From a virus, in IMG/VR virus record IMGVR_UViG_3300045107_000039, positions 1-64,000 of that record: a stretch of DNA of 64,000 nucleotides, one strand, 5' to 3'. The translations under genes were made by a program, and so were the position numbers. Under the pieces are notes generated by a model. The model searched no databases. It was not told where the DNA came from and was given only the letters and a program-made list of their open reading frames with translations. Position 1 is the first letter of the stretch. Each line of letters starts with the position of its first letter. This document shows positions 26,357 through 34,769 of the stretch, piece after piece.

Positions 26357-27982
26357 ATGAAAGACAACCTGCTACGGCTCAATTCCCCGAAGATGGTCAA
26401 CTACCACTACCTGTACTGCAACAGCATCAGGTGGAACGGCGACCGGCCGCTCAAAGGTAAGAGAGTGATCCTCTACGGGGAACAGGGCTGTGGCGATGTC
26501 ATTCAATTTCTGCGGTACATCCCTTACCTGCTCAAGCAGGAGTGTGAGCTATATATCCACGCCCACGCCGCCCTTCGTCCGCTCGTCGAGTACAACTTCA
26601 AAATCGCCGGGTGGATCGACAAGGAAGGCGACGAGAGCCTGCCGCCGCACGACTACCACATCCTCTCCCTGAGCCTGCCCTTCATCCTCGGCTTCATCCC
26701 CACCGCCAACTACCTGACGGCCCCGGATCGGCCGCTGGCGGGGTTCGAGAACAAGCTGAAAATCGGCATCGCCTGGGAGGGCAACCCGAGCCACACCAAC
26801 AACTTCGAACGGTCCTGCCCGCTCAAGTGGTTCAAGACTTTACTGAGGCCGAACGCCGAATTCTTCATGATCCAACAGCAGCCGAACCTGAACTGGTTTC
26901 TGCGGGACGCCGAAGACTTCCCGCTCAACGGCGTGGAACAGAACAACTTCCTCGACACGGCGGCGTTGATTAAGCAGATGGACTTGGTGGTCACGGTGGA
27001 TACCGCCGCCCTGCACATCGCAGGGGCGATGGGCGTCCCTACGCTGGGGTTGATGTCCCGCTACCACGACCCCCGCTGGAAGGTCGGCAACTGGTATCCG
27101 TCGCTCACGCTGTTACGACAATCCCGCTGCGACGACTGGCAGGAACTCCTCACCCGCACCCGTGCCGTTATCGACAACAAGACGACCATCTACCACGTCC
27201 CGCCCACGGAGAAGATCGTGGTAACAGGCGGCATCGGCGACTGGTTGGCTCTCAAGTCGCACATGCTGAGCAAGTTCGAGTCTTCACTGAAGAAAATCTA
27301 CCTCGCCACCCGTGCCCACAAGGAACTGACTCAACTCATCGGCGAGCGTCACCCGAACGTGGAAATCGAAACCATCTGGAGCGACTTCCACAACCTCGAC
27401 GCCTTCGACCGGAAGGGGCAGATCACCGAGGCGTTCGCCCACCACTTCGAGCAGACCGGCGTGGACTTGTGCCCGAAAGACTGGCACGAGGTTGAGGACT
27501 ACAGCATCCAGGTTCAGTTCCAGAACATCTTGGAGAACGGTAAGGAGTTGAGCTTCGTCAAGAAGGACGAGTTCCTGACACAACTGCGGGGCAGCGGGTA
27601 TGTGTTGATCTGCCCGGCCAGCGGCAACACTTACTCCCGTGGCCGAAACTTCGACAAGCAGGATTGGGAGAACACGATTGCTTGGCTGGAGAGATGGAAG
27701 ATGACGGGCGTGGTGATCGGGCCGGATAGCGTCGAGATACCCGACCACCGCCTGTTAAGGAACAAGACGGACGTGGGCATCTGTGAGGCCCGGCGGCTGG
27801 CCGAGGAGTGCGGCGGCTACATCGGCATCGACTCGTGGGCCAGCGTGGTCGCCACGAAGCACCTACAGAGCCGTATCTGGGTCAAGTCTATTAGTGAACA
27901 CTTGCGTGAGTTTGTAAACGTCTACTACGCACCGCACAAAGACCCAGACTTCGTTCTTGAAAAAATCCCAGGAGTAGTGTAA
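26357..27982 (+). CDS. Double GT-B (heptosyltransferase-like, GT9) glycosyltransferase
   Basis: 541 residues, ATG at 26357. Two consecutive domains each show GT9-like elements. Domain 1 (about 30-280) has LYGEQGCGDVIQFLRYIPYL at the N terminus and VTVDTAALHIAGAMGVPTLG (donor-site loop). Domain 2 (about 285-541) has VVTGGIGDWLALKSHMLSKF and, before the end, CGGYIGIDSWASVVATKHLQ, where the GxD-S-x-x-x-H pattern is degenerate. Single heptosyltransferases are about 350 residues, so this is a two-domain fusion. Likely transfers sugars to phage virion, DNA or host surface. Confidence 0.75.
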   Translation: MKDNLLRLNSPKMVNYHYLYCNSIRWNGDRPLKGKRVILYGEQGCGDVIQFLRYIPYLLKQECELYIHAHAALRPLVEYNFKIAGWIDKEGDESLPPHDYHILSLSLPFILGFIPTANYLTAPDRPLAGFENKLKIGIAWEGNPSHTNNFERSCPLKWFKTLLRPNAEFFMIQQQPNLNWFLRDAEDFPLNGVEQNNFLDTAALIKQMDLVVTVDTAALHIAGAMGVPTLGLMSRYHDPRWKVGNWYPSLTLLRQSRCDDWQELLTRTRAVIDNKTTIYHVPPTEKIVVTGGIGDWLALKSHMLSKFESSLKKIYLATRAHKELTQLIGERHPNVEIETIWSDFHNLDAFDRKGQITEAFAHHFEQTGVDLCPKDWHEVEDYSIQVQFQNILENGKELSFVKKDEFLTQLRGSGYVLICPASGNTYSRGRNFDKQDWENTIAWLERWKMTGVVIGPDSVEIPDHRLLRNKTDVGICEARRLAEECGGYIGIDSWASVVATKHLQSRIWVKSISEHLREFVNVYYAPHKDPDFVLEKIPGVV

Positions 27983-27984
27983 CA

Positions 27985-28227
27985 ATGGAAATCTACGGAA
28001 GACGTGGACTCAGCGAAGAATTGAGGAAGAAGATCGATCTCTTCCTAGCCGACCTGAACGAATTGATGGAAAACGGAAAAACTGAAGGCGACTTCAGTGA
28101 ACTGTACGCCCACCACCCCGACGTGCGAATCGGCATTCGGCGTGCGATGTTGTACCTCCAAAAGCAGAAGCAGAAGGCCAAACTAAATGAACACCATCTT
28201 CAATCTCGATCCACTCCTGACTGTTGA
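27985..28227 (+). CDS. Small helical hypothetical protein
   Basis: 80 residues, ATG at 27985 with GGAG 11 bases upstream. Entirely helical (LSEELRKKIDLFLADLNELM, then IGIRRAMLYLQKQKQKAKLN). The C-terminal 14 codons overlap the start of the ClpP gene, implying coupled translation. May regulate ClpP, but no evidence beyond adjacency. Confidence 0.5.
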   Translation: MEIYGRRGLSEELRKKIDLFLADLNELMENGKTEGDFSELYAHHPDVRIGIRRAMLYLQKQKQKAKLNEHHLQSRSTPDC

Positions 28228-28798
28228 GGACCGGGAAGACATCCTGCAAGAGCCGGTCGTCGTTCGGGTCACAAAGTTCGACTCGGAGGCGGTCGAGGAT
28301 TTTGAGGAAGACATGAGCGAGGCCCACAACACGGGCCAGCCGGTAATCCCTGTCATCATCGACTCTTACGGCGGCAGCGTCTACGGCTGCCGAGGGATGG
28401 TGGACGTGATCGAACAGGCACGTTTACCAGTCGCAACCATCGTCCGCACGAAGGCAATGAGTGCGGGTGCGATCCTGTTCTCGTTTGGGACCGAAGGCTA
28501 CCGCTTCATGGCCCCGGACGCTACCATCATGATCCACGACATCGCTGACATCATGGACGGCAAGATCGAGGACATCAAAGAGGATGTTAAGCATCTTGAA
28601 TTCCTTAACCAGACGATGTATAAAAAGATGGCAAAGCACCTGGGGCACCCCGAGGATTACATCCTCGATTTGCTCCGAAAAAACCGCCACCTAGACCTTT
28701 ACCTCACGGCAAAGGATGCTAAGAAGCACAAGCTGGCGAACCATCTGCACACGCCCACGCTCGAAGTCAACGTCTCGGTAACTTACAAGTTCGGCTGA
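28187..28798 (+). CDS. clpP: ClpP-like serine protease
   Basis: 203 residues, ATG at 28187. The Ser-His-Asp triad is in ClpP order: MSAGAILFSFG (S92), ATIMIHDIAD (H117) and LTAKDAKKHKL (D177); the IIDSYGGSVYG loop (58-67) forms the oxyanion hole. The family makes barrel-shaped peptidases. In phages such enzymes can serve as prohead proteases, but this gene is not next to capsid genes, so another role (degrading host proteins with a Clp ATPase) is possible. Confidence 0.88.
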   Translation: MNTIFNLDPLLTVEDREDILQEPVVVRVTKFDSEAVEDFEEDMSEAHNTGQPVIPVIIDSYGGSVYGCRGMVDVIEQARLPVATIVRTKAMSAGAILFSFGTEGYRFMAPDATIMIHDIADIMDGKIEDIKEDVKHLEFLNQTMYKKMAKHLGHPEDYILDLLRKNRHLDLYLTAKDAKKHKLANHLHTPTLEVNVSVTYKFG

Positions 28799-28827
28799 GC
28801 CGAACCCAACATGGCAGGGAGCCACCA

Positions 28828-29058
28828 ATGCTAGAGCTTGCCACGACCGAAGAACTGATCGAAGAACTCCACAAGCGGCAGACTTTCGTGGGCGTCGTGA
28901 TTCGGTCCAAAACCGAACACAAATACGTCGGCCAAAAGATCACCCACAACCAGTTCGACGTGTTCGACGGGACCGGCGGGAACCTGGAACTGGTTCTCCG
29001 GCACGTTCTCAGTGAACTCGAAGAGAACAACTACCAAGAGAGGACAGATCAAGGATGA
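28828..29058 (+). CDS. Small hypothetical protein
   Basis: 76 residues, ATG at 28828 with GGGAG upstream. N-terminal helix (ATTEELIEELHKRQTF), a beta hairpin (FVGVVIRSKTEHKYVG), then a helix (NLELVLRHVLSELEENN). Ends overlapping the RNase H start by 4 bases. Family not recognised; possibly an accessory factor of the RNase H operon. Confidence 0.5.
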   Translation: MLELATTEELIEELHKRQTFVGVVIRSKTEHKYVGQKITHNQFDVFDGTGGNLELVLRHVLSELEENNYQERTDQG

Positions 29059-29582
29059 TCGAGCTTTACACGGACGGTTCTTCACTGACGAACCCCGGTC
29101 AAGGTGGGTGGGCGACCATCGTCATCGAGAACGGGCAGGAGAAGGTGCTTCAGGGGTCCGCACCCCACACGACGAACAACCGCATGGAACTCCAGGCGGT
29201 CATCTCGGGTCTTGACCACTACAAAGACCCGAGCGAGTTCACGATCTACTGTGATTCCGCCTACATCGTGAACTGCTTCAAGCAGGGCTGGTACATCAAG
29301 TGGCGGAAGAACGGCTGGACTTCCTCGATGGGGAAGCCGGTCGAGAATCAAGACCTGTGGGTCAAACTTCTCTCGTTGGTAGAGAAACACAAGGTCACAT
29401 GGCAGAAAGTAAAGGGACACGCCGACAACGAAATCCACAACCGATGTGACGTGCTGGCAAGGGATGCCGCCAAAAAACAACTACAAGGAGGTAGCGATGG
29501 AAACCACGACAATCACAAGTCAGGAAACCCTGAATGCGGTTTGGCCGGAACTCAAGCGAATCCTCCCCAGGATTGCAAGTGA
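29055..29582 (+). CDS. rnhA: RNase HI
   Basis: 175 residues, ATG at 29055. All catalytic carboxylates of RNase HI are visible: YTDGSS (D7), NNRMELQAV (E45), IYCDSAYIV (D67) and KVKGHADNEIHNRCDVLARD (H122, D132). It removes RNA from RNA:DNA hybrids, for example primers in phage replication. The C-terminal extra 25 residues overlap the next gene in another frame. It lies upstream of an AAA ATPase gene. Confidence 0.93.
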   Translation: MIELYTDGSSLTNPGQGGWATIVIENGQEKVLQGSAPHTTNNRMELQAVISGLDHYKDPSEFTIYCDSAYIVNCFKQGWYIKWRKNGWTSSMGKPVENQDLWVKLLSLVEKHKVTWQKVKGHADNEIHNRCDVLARDAAKKQLQGGSDGNHDNHKSGNPECGLAGTQANPPQDCK

Positions 29583-30642
29583 GTTCTTCAACGTCTCGGT
29601 CGAGCAACTGAAAGTATTCGACAGCCGAGTCTACCCATCCGAACACATGGAGGGGCGGCACCGGGACATCCCCGTTAAGACCATCGGCCCCATCGCCGAC
29701 CTGCCTTTCATCAGTGCATCCGCCCTCCACGGCACCAAGAAGCCCGGCTACGGAGCCATCTTCTACAAGTGCCGCAACGCCCCGCTCCACTACGCCGTCG
29801 TCCACATCCGGGGGCAGTGGGGCGACGAGCGGTTCCTGGTCTGCAAGCAGGCCGAGTCCGCCCGTGTCATCCTCGCCTGCCAGCGGCAGTGCGAGCAGGC
29901 GTTCGAGGACAACCAGCCGCCGATCCTGGCCGACGGGATTCTGGAAGATATCGTCGCCAACACCGTCGGGTTCCTGATGAACTCGAAGGAGATCGAGAAG
30001 TATGGGGTCCGCATCAAGCGTGGCCTCATCCTCGACGGCGATCCGGGCAACGGCAAGAGCATGGTCTGCCGCTACCTGCAACGGCTGTGCGTCAAGCACG
30101 GGATCGAGTTCGGGATCGTCACCGCCGCCCACATTGACAAGGCGTACCAGGAACAGCAGTTGACCGACCTGTTCCATCAGTACACGGTGACGTTCTTCGA
30201 CGACATCGACATCACCTACATGAACCGCAGGAGCGGCGACGGTAAGATGGCTACGTCGCTCCTGACGGCGATGGACGGGATGTTCAACGACTCGCACTTG
30301 GTCCGTATCTTCACGACCAACGAGCGGGTCGGCGACCTGGACCCTGCTTTCACCCGGCCGGGTCGGATCGACAAGTGCATCTCGCTGCCGAGGCCGGATG
30401 AGAACCTGCGGCGGCGGCTCGTCAACATCTGGCCGAAGGAGATTCAGGAGAACATCGACGTGGAGAAACTGATCTCCCGGTCTACGAACTTCAGCTTCGC
30501 CGAGATGGAGTCGATCCGCACGCTGCTCGTCACGAACAAGGTTTTGGGCGACGGCAAGTGGAATCTGGAGAAAGCGTTCAAGGAACACTACGAACGAAGC
30601 CGGAATGATGACCGGAAAGTCGGGTTCGGGGCTGGCCGGTAG
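29497..30642 (+). CDS. AAA+ ATPase (BCS1/FtsH-like core)
   Basis: 381 residues from the ATG at 29497, behind a strong ribosome site (AAGGAGG), overlapping the RNase H end by 86 bases. The N-terminal half (1-165) is a specific domain with a Cys/His-containing sheet (YKCRNAPLHYAVVHIRG). The AAA core follows: GLILDGDPGNGKS Walker A (181-188), VTFFDDID Walker B (231-238), a sensor segment RIFTTNERVGD, and arginine finger RPGR (287-290). It resembles small AAA ATPases that remodel protein complexes. Its target is unknown. Confidence 0.85.
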   Translation: METTTITSQETLNAVWPELKRILPRIASEFFNVSVEQLKVFDSRVYPSEHMEGRHRDIPVKTIGPIADLPFISASALHGTKKPGYGAIFYKCRNAPLHYAVVHIRGQWGDERFLVCKQAESARVILACQRQCEQAFEDNQPPILADGILEDIVANTVGFLMNSKEIEKYGVRIKRGLILDGDPGNGKSMVCRYLQRLCVKHGIEFGIVTAAHIDKAYQEQQLTDLFHQYTVTFFDDIDITYMNRRSGDGKMATSLLTAMDGMFNDSHLVRIFTTNERVGDLDPAFTRPGRIDKCISLPRPDENLRRRLVNIWPKEIQENIDVEKLISRSTNFSFAEMESIRTLLVTNKVLGDGKWNLEKAFKEHYERSRNDDRKVGFGAGR

Positions 30643-30672
30643 GTTTACGTCCGAAAAGTCGGCAATAGAATG

Positions 30673-30707
30673 GCGGCGTGGCTCATCCCCACGCCGCTTT
30701 CCTTTTT
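30673..30707 (+). terminator. Intrinsic terminator after the AAA ATPase gene
   Basis: A perfect 9-bp stem, GCGGCGTGG / CCACGCCGC, with a 7-base loop (CTCATCC), followed by TTTCCTTTTT, starts 30 bases after the ATPase stop. The next gene's GTG start lies just downstream, after GAGGA. Confidence 0.85.
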
Positions 30708-30719
30708 CGAGGACAAACC

Positions 30720-30932
30720 GTGGTAAGCATCGACCGGACGGACGTGCTGGACGTGTTCCCGGAACCGGGCGGCGTGTTGCTCATCATGGAGGAAAAGCAC
30801 TTGCAGACTTTTCGGGCCGAAGATACAACAGAGCCAGTTCAAGTGACCTATCTCTCAACCCCGATGCTGCTGGAAGACATCCAGATCGGGCGACGTGGCC
30901 GGATCGGCATCAAACTCAAGATCGCAGGGTAA
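30720..30932 (+). CDS. Small hypothetical protein, GTG start
   Basis: 70 residues. The GTG at 30720 is chosen because it is preceded by GAGGA at a proper distance; an upstream in-frame GTG (30678) lies inside the terminator hairpin and is rejected. The protein is a compact beta fold (VLDVFPEPGGVLLIMEEKHL) ending in RIGIKLKIAG. No family recognised. It precedes the RecA-fold ATPase by 3 bases. Confidence 0.6.
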   Translation: MVSIDRTDVLDVFPEPGGVLLIMEEKHLQTFRAEDTTEPVQVTYLSTPMLLEDIQIGRRGRIGIKLKIAG

Positions 30933-30935
30933 AAC

Positions 30936-31628
30936 ATGTTCCGTCGCACCTTCCTCAAGGTTCTCGGTCTGTCCGGTGCCGCCCTCGCCCTGAACGGCCG
31001 GGCCATCGCTCACCCCGGTGCCCAACACTATCAGACGGACCGCATCCCAACCGGGTTCCCGGAATTCGACGACAACCTGGGCGGCGGACTTCACACCGGC
31101 TCATTCATCCTCGTCACCGGCCGACTGGCGAGCGGCAAGACGGCGTTCGTCAACCGCATTCAGTACGAGAACGTCCTTCAACAACTGGCCCTCGGCGTGC
31201 GTGCGCCCAAGCTCGAAATCCACGACGACATGCAGGACGAGATCGCCTACGGCTACGAGAACGCCGAAGGGGAGTCCATCTTTCCGCCCCGTGCGAAGGT
31301 GATGGCCCGACTGACGCACCGGCTGGTGCAGAAGTCCTGGCGTGAGCAGTCGGTCATCATCGGCGTCGTCCAGACCCGTGAGCCGGTCATCATGCACATG
31401 TGGGGCGAACCCTACATCATGACGAACGAGATGGCCCCGTTCGGCTACGGCCCGATGTTCTTCGCCAGCAACGCCTTCAAGATCAAAAAAGACGAAGACG
31501 GCAAGCACACCGTCTTCATGCACAAGAACCGTTGGGGCAAGCCGTACATCACCAACGAGTTCGATGTCAAGTTACGAAACGGCCCGCTGGCCGTCCCCGT
31601 CATCCGTCAGGCCGAGGAGACTATCTGA
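30936..31628 (+). CDS. RecA-fold ATPase (KaiC/DnaB-like) with a Tat-like signal
   Basis: 230 residues, ATG at 30936. Walker A is GRLASGKT (62-69) after DNLGGGLHTGSFILVTGRL, the RecA/KaiC/DnaB-type sequence; the remaining half supplies the sheet (VIIGVVQTREP, VIRQAEE). The first 26 residues are unusual: FRRTFLKVLGLSGAALALN with a terminal AIAHP, a classic twin-arginine pattern (RRxFLK, hydrophobic segment, A-x-A) found on exported folded proteins. ATP-driven RecA-fold proteins act in the cytoplasm, so an export signal is odd. Possibly a coincidence or membrane anchor. Confidence 0.75.
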   Translation: MFRRTFLKVLGLSGAALALNGRAIAHPGAQHYQTDRIPTGFPEFDDNLGGGLHTGSFILVTGRLASGKTAFVNRIQYENVLQQLALGVRAPKLEIHDDMQDEIAYGYENAEGESIFPPRAKVMARLTHRLVQKSWREQSVIIGVVQTREPVIMHMWGEPYIMTNEMAPFGYGPMFFASNAFKIKKDEDGKHTVFMHKNRWGKPYITNEFDVKLRNGPLAVPVIRQAEETI

Positions 31629-31689
31629 AGGTGACTCGTTCAGGGTCACGCTCCGAGGCCGCTATCCCGTCCTACTTCAATTCCCCTCC

Positions 31690-31715
31690 GTCCCCGTCCT
31701 TCCTAAGACGGGGAC
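31690..31715 (+). terminator. Terminator between convergent genes
   Basis: A perfect 9-bp inverted repeat GTCCCCGTC / GACGGGGAC with an 8-base loop lies between the plus-strand ATPase gene end (31628) and the minus-strand carboxypeptidase end (31724). It is followed by GCCTTCGTTT, so the U-run is weak; it may work in both directions. Confidence 0.6.
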
Positions 31716-31723
31716 GCCTTCGT

Positions 31724-32701
31724 TTACCGCATGGCGACCGGAGCCTTGTTGATGAAGATCATGAACGCTTTGTAGTTCTTCTCGACTTCGGTCCTGATCT
31801 CCGGGCCGGTGGCCTCGAACCGGGTGCCGATCTCGTTCACGAATGCGAGCGCCCCGTTCTTGTAGTACCAGTCGGCCTCGTACCCGTAGTAGGGCGGTGC
31901 GGATTGACGAAGAAGCTGCTCGTACTTGTACCCGGTCACGCTCGCCATCTCGCCCAGGATCGAGCGGTAGGCGGCGTCGTGCGGGGTTTTTTGCTGGACG
32001 TAGCCCCACGGGTAGAGGTAGACCTTGCCGTAGTTGTGACACGACATCACGGCCTTGAACTGGTTCGCCTTGAAGAAGTCCTTCATCGACTGCACCGAGG
32101 GAATGGACGGCACGTCGTTGTTCCGGGCGTCACTCCAGTTTCGGTTCGGGTCTTTGCCCATGTCGTGACGGCTGTTCCGCTGGAAACTCTCGACCGAAAA
32201 CACGGGCACAAAATAGATGTCCCGCTCGCTGAACAGTTTCGTAACCTCGGGATCGACCATGTAGGCGTCGAGCATCTTACCGAACACGCCCATCGCCACC
32301 ATTGCGGACAGGTGTTCGTTCCCGTGGATGCAGGCGTGGATCAACACCTTCGGCCCGGTCTTCTTGCCGACCCGGATGTACGGATGCTCGGTGCCGTTCT
32401 GTGACTTACCGTAAGTTCCGTATTCCACAATGCTTGGAGCCTCCTTCGCCCAGGTCTGGAGTTGCGTGCGAATGGCCTGGAAGGACATGTCCCCGTTTGG
32501 TATAGTAAACGAAATCTTGGGTTTGACTTCCGGCGGCGGCGTGGGCTGTACCGGCTGGGGGTTGACCGGCGGCTGTACCTGAACAACAGGTGGCCGTTCA
32601 GCGTGCCGACGGCTGTGCTTGTCCTTGAGGTAGAAGAACGCACCAACGTTTCCTACGATCAGGGCGAGGTTTACAACCAAAAGTGCGATGCGTTTGTCCA
32701 T
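31724..32701 (-). CDS. Membrane-anchored M14 zinc carboxypeptidase
   Basis: 325 residues, ATG at 32701. Residues 5-25 are a membrane anchor, 30-62 a Pro/Gln-rich linker, and the rest an M14 carboxypeptidase fold: HGNEH (zinc ligands H126, E129), DPNRNW (substrate-binding N/R), SCHNYG (third ligand H222) and FVNEIGTRF (catalytic E290). M14 enzymes cleave C-terminal residues; some phage and bacterial homologues act on murein peptides. Exposed outside the cytoplasm after membrane insertion. Its neighbour on the plus strand is another zincin (32731). Confidence 0.85.
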   Translation of the reverse strand: MDKRIALLVVNLALIVGNVGAFFYLKDKHSRRHAERPPVVQVQPPVNPQPVQPTPPPEVKPKISFTIPNGDMSFQAIRTQLQTWAKEAPSIVEYGTYGKSQNGTEHPYIRVGKKTGPKVLIHACIHGNEHLSAMVAMGVFGKMLDAYMVDPEVTKLFSERDIYFVPVFSVESFQRNSRHDMGKDPNRNWSDARNNDVPSIPSVQSMKDFFKANQFKAVMSCHNYGKVYLYPWGYVQQKTPHDAAYRSILGEMASVTGYKYEQLLRQSAPPYYGYEADWYYKNGALAFVNEIGTRFEATGPEIRTEVEKNYKAFMIFINKAPVAMR

Positions 32702-32730
32702 GACCTTATATACGCCACGGAGGGCGAAAG

Positions 32731-33204
32731 ATGGCTGGCAAGAAGTTCACCCCTGCACCCGATGTTCAAAAAATCGCTCAAGAACTCATCCCCGAGTACC
32801 ACCCGCATCTTGTCGATGTGCGGATCGAGTACGTTTTCATTGACAAAATCCCGAACAAGGGTAACAAGCAGGTATGGGGCACCATGCGGAAGATCGGGGC
32901 GTTGCCCGCCTACCTCGCCGCCCCTGCCGAGGATCAGGCTGACGGTTTTACGTCCGACTTCTTCTGCATGACGATCACCCTGCCCGTGTGGGAGCAACTG
33001 TCCCACGAGGACAAGGTGGCCCTGGTCGATCACGAACTGTGTCACGCCGGGGTCGAGGAAGACGAGGACGGCGTGAAGAAGCTGAAGATCATCCCGCACG
33101 ACCTGGAGGAGTTCAACGCCATCGTGGAGCGGCACGGTCTGTGGCGGAAGGATGTCGAGTTGTTCGCAGACGGTGTGAGCAAGGCCAAGAAGAAGGCCAA
33201 GTAA
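32731..33204 (+). CDS. Putative phage zincin metallopeptidase
   Basis: 157 residues, ATG at 32731 with a GGAGGG site upstream. ALVDHELCHAGVEE (HExxH with H101, E102, H105) and IIPHDLEEFNAIV (H123-E127) form the pattern of the small phage metallopeptidase family I associate with this motif spacing. The N-terminal part is alpha/beta (YHPHLVDVRIEYVFIDKIPN). Possibly cleaves a host or phage protein. No signal peptide, so cytoplasmic or virion-borne. Confidence 0.75.
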   Translation: MAGKKFTPAPDVQKIAQELIPEYHPHLVDVRIEYVFIDKIPNKGNKQVWGTMRKIGALPAYLAAPAEDQADGFTSDFFCMTITLPVWEQLSHEDKVALVDHELCHAGVEEDEDGVKKLKIIPHDLEEFNAIVERHGLWRKDVELFADGVSKAKKKAK

Positions 33205-33223
33205 CCTTCACTAAGGAGTAGAC

Positions 33224-33625
33224 ATGAAGTGGGTCCACGTCGGTTTGTTTGCACTCGGGCTGACTTTCGCTTTCGGGCAGGAGAAGCCGGGATTCGAGAA
33301 CCCGATCCCACCCGAGAAACTGAAGGAACTTCAGGAGAAGGGCGTTCCACAGAAGATGCCCGAGAAGCCCGTCGCCAACTACGACGGATTCTTCACCGTG
33401 ATGTACTACGGGAACGACATCACGCCTGCCCAGAAGGAGGCGTCGAAGCGGCTGGAGGAATACTACAAAGTCACCGGCCGACAGATCGACAGGGTAATCG
33501 TCTACCCCGAAGGGTACATGCCGGTCCTGATTCCCGCCGACGAGTACCACAACGTCAAGAAGCAGTTGGGACCGAGCCGGATCGTCCCGCTCGTACCGGA
33601 CATCTTGACCGAACCGAAGAAGTAA
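33224..33625 (+). CDS. Exported hypothetical protein
   Basis: 133 residues, ATG at 33224 behind AAGGAG. A short signal peptide (KWVHVGLFALGLTFAFGQ) is followed by about 115 residues without cysteines. The sequence looks like a small alpha/beta protein with basic patches (LEEYYKVTGRQIDRVIVYPE). Function unknown. A strong terminator follows. Confidence 0.6.
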   Translation: MKWVHVGLFALGLTFAFGQEKPGFENPIPPEKLKELQEKGVPQKMPEKPVANYDGFFTVMYYGNDITPAQKEASKRLEEYYKVTGRQIDRVIVYPEGYMPVLIPADEYHNVKKQLGPSRIVPLVPDILTEPKK

Positions 33626-33628
33626 ACA

Positions 33629-33662
33629 AACGGCCCGGCTGGAACTCCAGCCGGGCCGTTCT
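33629..33662 (+). terminator. Strong intrinsic terminator
   Basis: A perfect 14-bp stem begins AACGGCCCGGCTGG and closes with its complement after a 4-base loop (AACT). It starts within 4 bases of the preceding stop codon. It lies between convergent genes (33224 plus, 33682 minus) and could serve both. Confidence 0.85.
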
Positions 33663-33681
33663 CGGTGTGGGCGGACACCGA

Positions 33682-33951
33682 TTAGAAGTCGTGGGCGATC
33701 ATCGTCGCCCGAACCTGGGTCATCAGCCGCTTGAACGGCTCCGTGCCGGGGAAGTATTGGGGCGGAATCCCGGTCGTAATGAACATGTCCATCACCAGTT
33801 GAACGACCGTCGCCACCACACGATCACGGCGGTTCTTCTGTAACAACGCCATCGCCTTCTCGTCCACCACCGTCACTTCGCCGGGTTCAAACAACACCGT
33901 GTCGGCGAACAGGTCAACGTCGTCGTCCCTGGCCGCAACATCCTGTGCCAT
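33682..33951 (-). CDS. Small hypothetical protein
   Basis: 89 residues, ATG at 33951. Acidic N-terminal half (AQDVAARDDDVDLFADTVLF) and a helical C terminus with a basic end. Transcribed from a convincing promoter about 90 bases upstream (34037-34065). Unrecognised. Confidence 0.55.
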   Translation of the reverse strand: MAQDVAARDDDVDLFADTVLFEPGEVTVVDEKAMALLQKNRRDRVVATVVQLVMDMFITTGIPPQYFPGTEPFKRLMTQVRATMIAHDF

Positions 33952-34036
33952 CCGTACTCCTCCAACTAGAGATACGACGGCTCCCGCTCCATACGGGAGT
34001 CGTTAGGGCCGAGTACAAAAGTTGTAGAGTGGCCCA

Positions 34037-34065
34037 ACTATCTCAGAGGCCGGAGATGCTGTCAA
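34037..34065 (-). promoter_or_regulatory. Candidate sigma70-type promoter
   Basis: On the minus strand, TTGACA (34060-34065) and GATAGT (34037-34042) are separated by 17 bases. The untranslated leader then carries a hairpin with stem CTCCCG/CGGGAG (around 33977-33997) before the 33951 start. It serves the small gene at 33682-33951. Confidence 0.6.
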
Positions 34066-34097
34066 GCAGGATTTTCTGAAAAGCCATAACCGTCGGA

Positions 34098-34751
34098 TCA
34101 GTAGGTGCTTCCGGCTGGCTTGAATGTGTTACGGCGGCGGTAAACATTCACCGGCTCGTAGCCCGCCCGCTTCAACACCTTCCCGTACACCGGCACCCGG
34201 CGTGACGTGTCGCCCTCGTCCGAGGCGTTGAAGATGAACCGGATGCCGTACTTCTGGCAGGCCGCAGCGTACCGCTCCAGGGTACGCATGAAAGTCATGG
34301 ACCCCGGCTGAACGCTCTTAGCGGCTACGTTGGCGTCCCCGCCGCTCACGTTGTCAGCGTCCTTCTGGCTCAACTCTGCGGGCATCTCGTCCCAGCCGAA
34401 GTCCACCGTGGCGTACAGGTTCTTGCCGTACTTGTCTTCGTGAAGAGAGAAGATGACGCCCCGTGGCCCCATCTTGATGCTGTAGTTCATCACGTTGCCC
34501 GGACCCGTGTCCAGGTTGCCGGTGAACTCACCGCCGGGGAATAGGGTCTTGACGATGTGGTTCCAGGCTTTGATGACTTCGGCTCGGCGGACCTTGTAGT
34601 CCGTCGGGGCGGAACCGGCGGTGAACCAGTCCTCGCCCTTCTCCTTCATCCTCTGCTGAATGGAGGCTTCCCGACCGGCGAAATCAGTCGGGTCGAAATC
34701 GTCGAGTTCTTTCGGGTAGTTGACTTCAAACCATGCACGGAAGCTTAACAT
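34098..34751 (-). CDS. Hypothetical protein
   Basis: 217 residues, ATG at 34751. Two-part architecture: a helical N-terminal half (LSFRAWFEVNYPKELDDFDP and RRAEVIKAWNHIVKTL) and a C-terminal alpha/beta half with RTLERYAAACQKYGIRFIFN and YGKVLKRAGYEPVNVY. The latter resembles the last segment of phage GNAT-like proteins (xYxKxLKxAGFE), but the acetyl-CoA loop is not evident. Call kept as unknown. Confidence 0.5.
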   Translation of the reverse strand: MLSFRAWFEVNYPKELDDFDPTDFAGREASIQQRMKEKGEDWFTAGSAPTDYKVRRAEVIKAWNHIVKTLFPGGEFTGNLDTGPGNVMNYSIKMGPRGVIFSLHEDKYGKNLYATVDFGWDEMPAELSQKDADNVSGGDANVAAKSVQPGSMTFMRTLERYAAACQKYGIRFIFNASDEGDTSRRVPVYGKVLKRAGYEPVNVYRRRNTFKPAGSTY

Positions 34752-34769
34752 GCTTCTATGTAGGCGAAA

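Noticed and set aside
30678-30719. Upstream extension of the small gene before the RecA-fold ATPase
   Set aside because: The extension lies in an intrinsic terminator hairpin, so translation from it is not credible.
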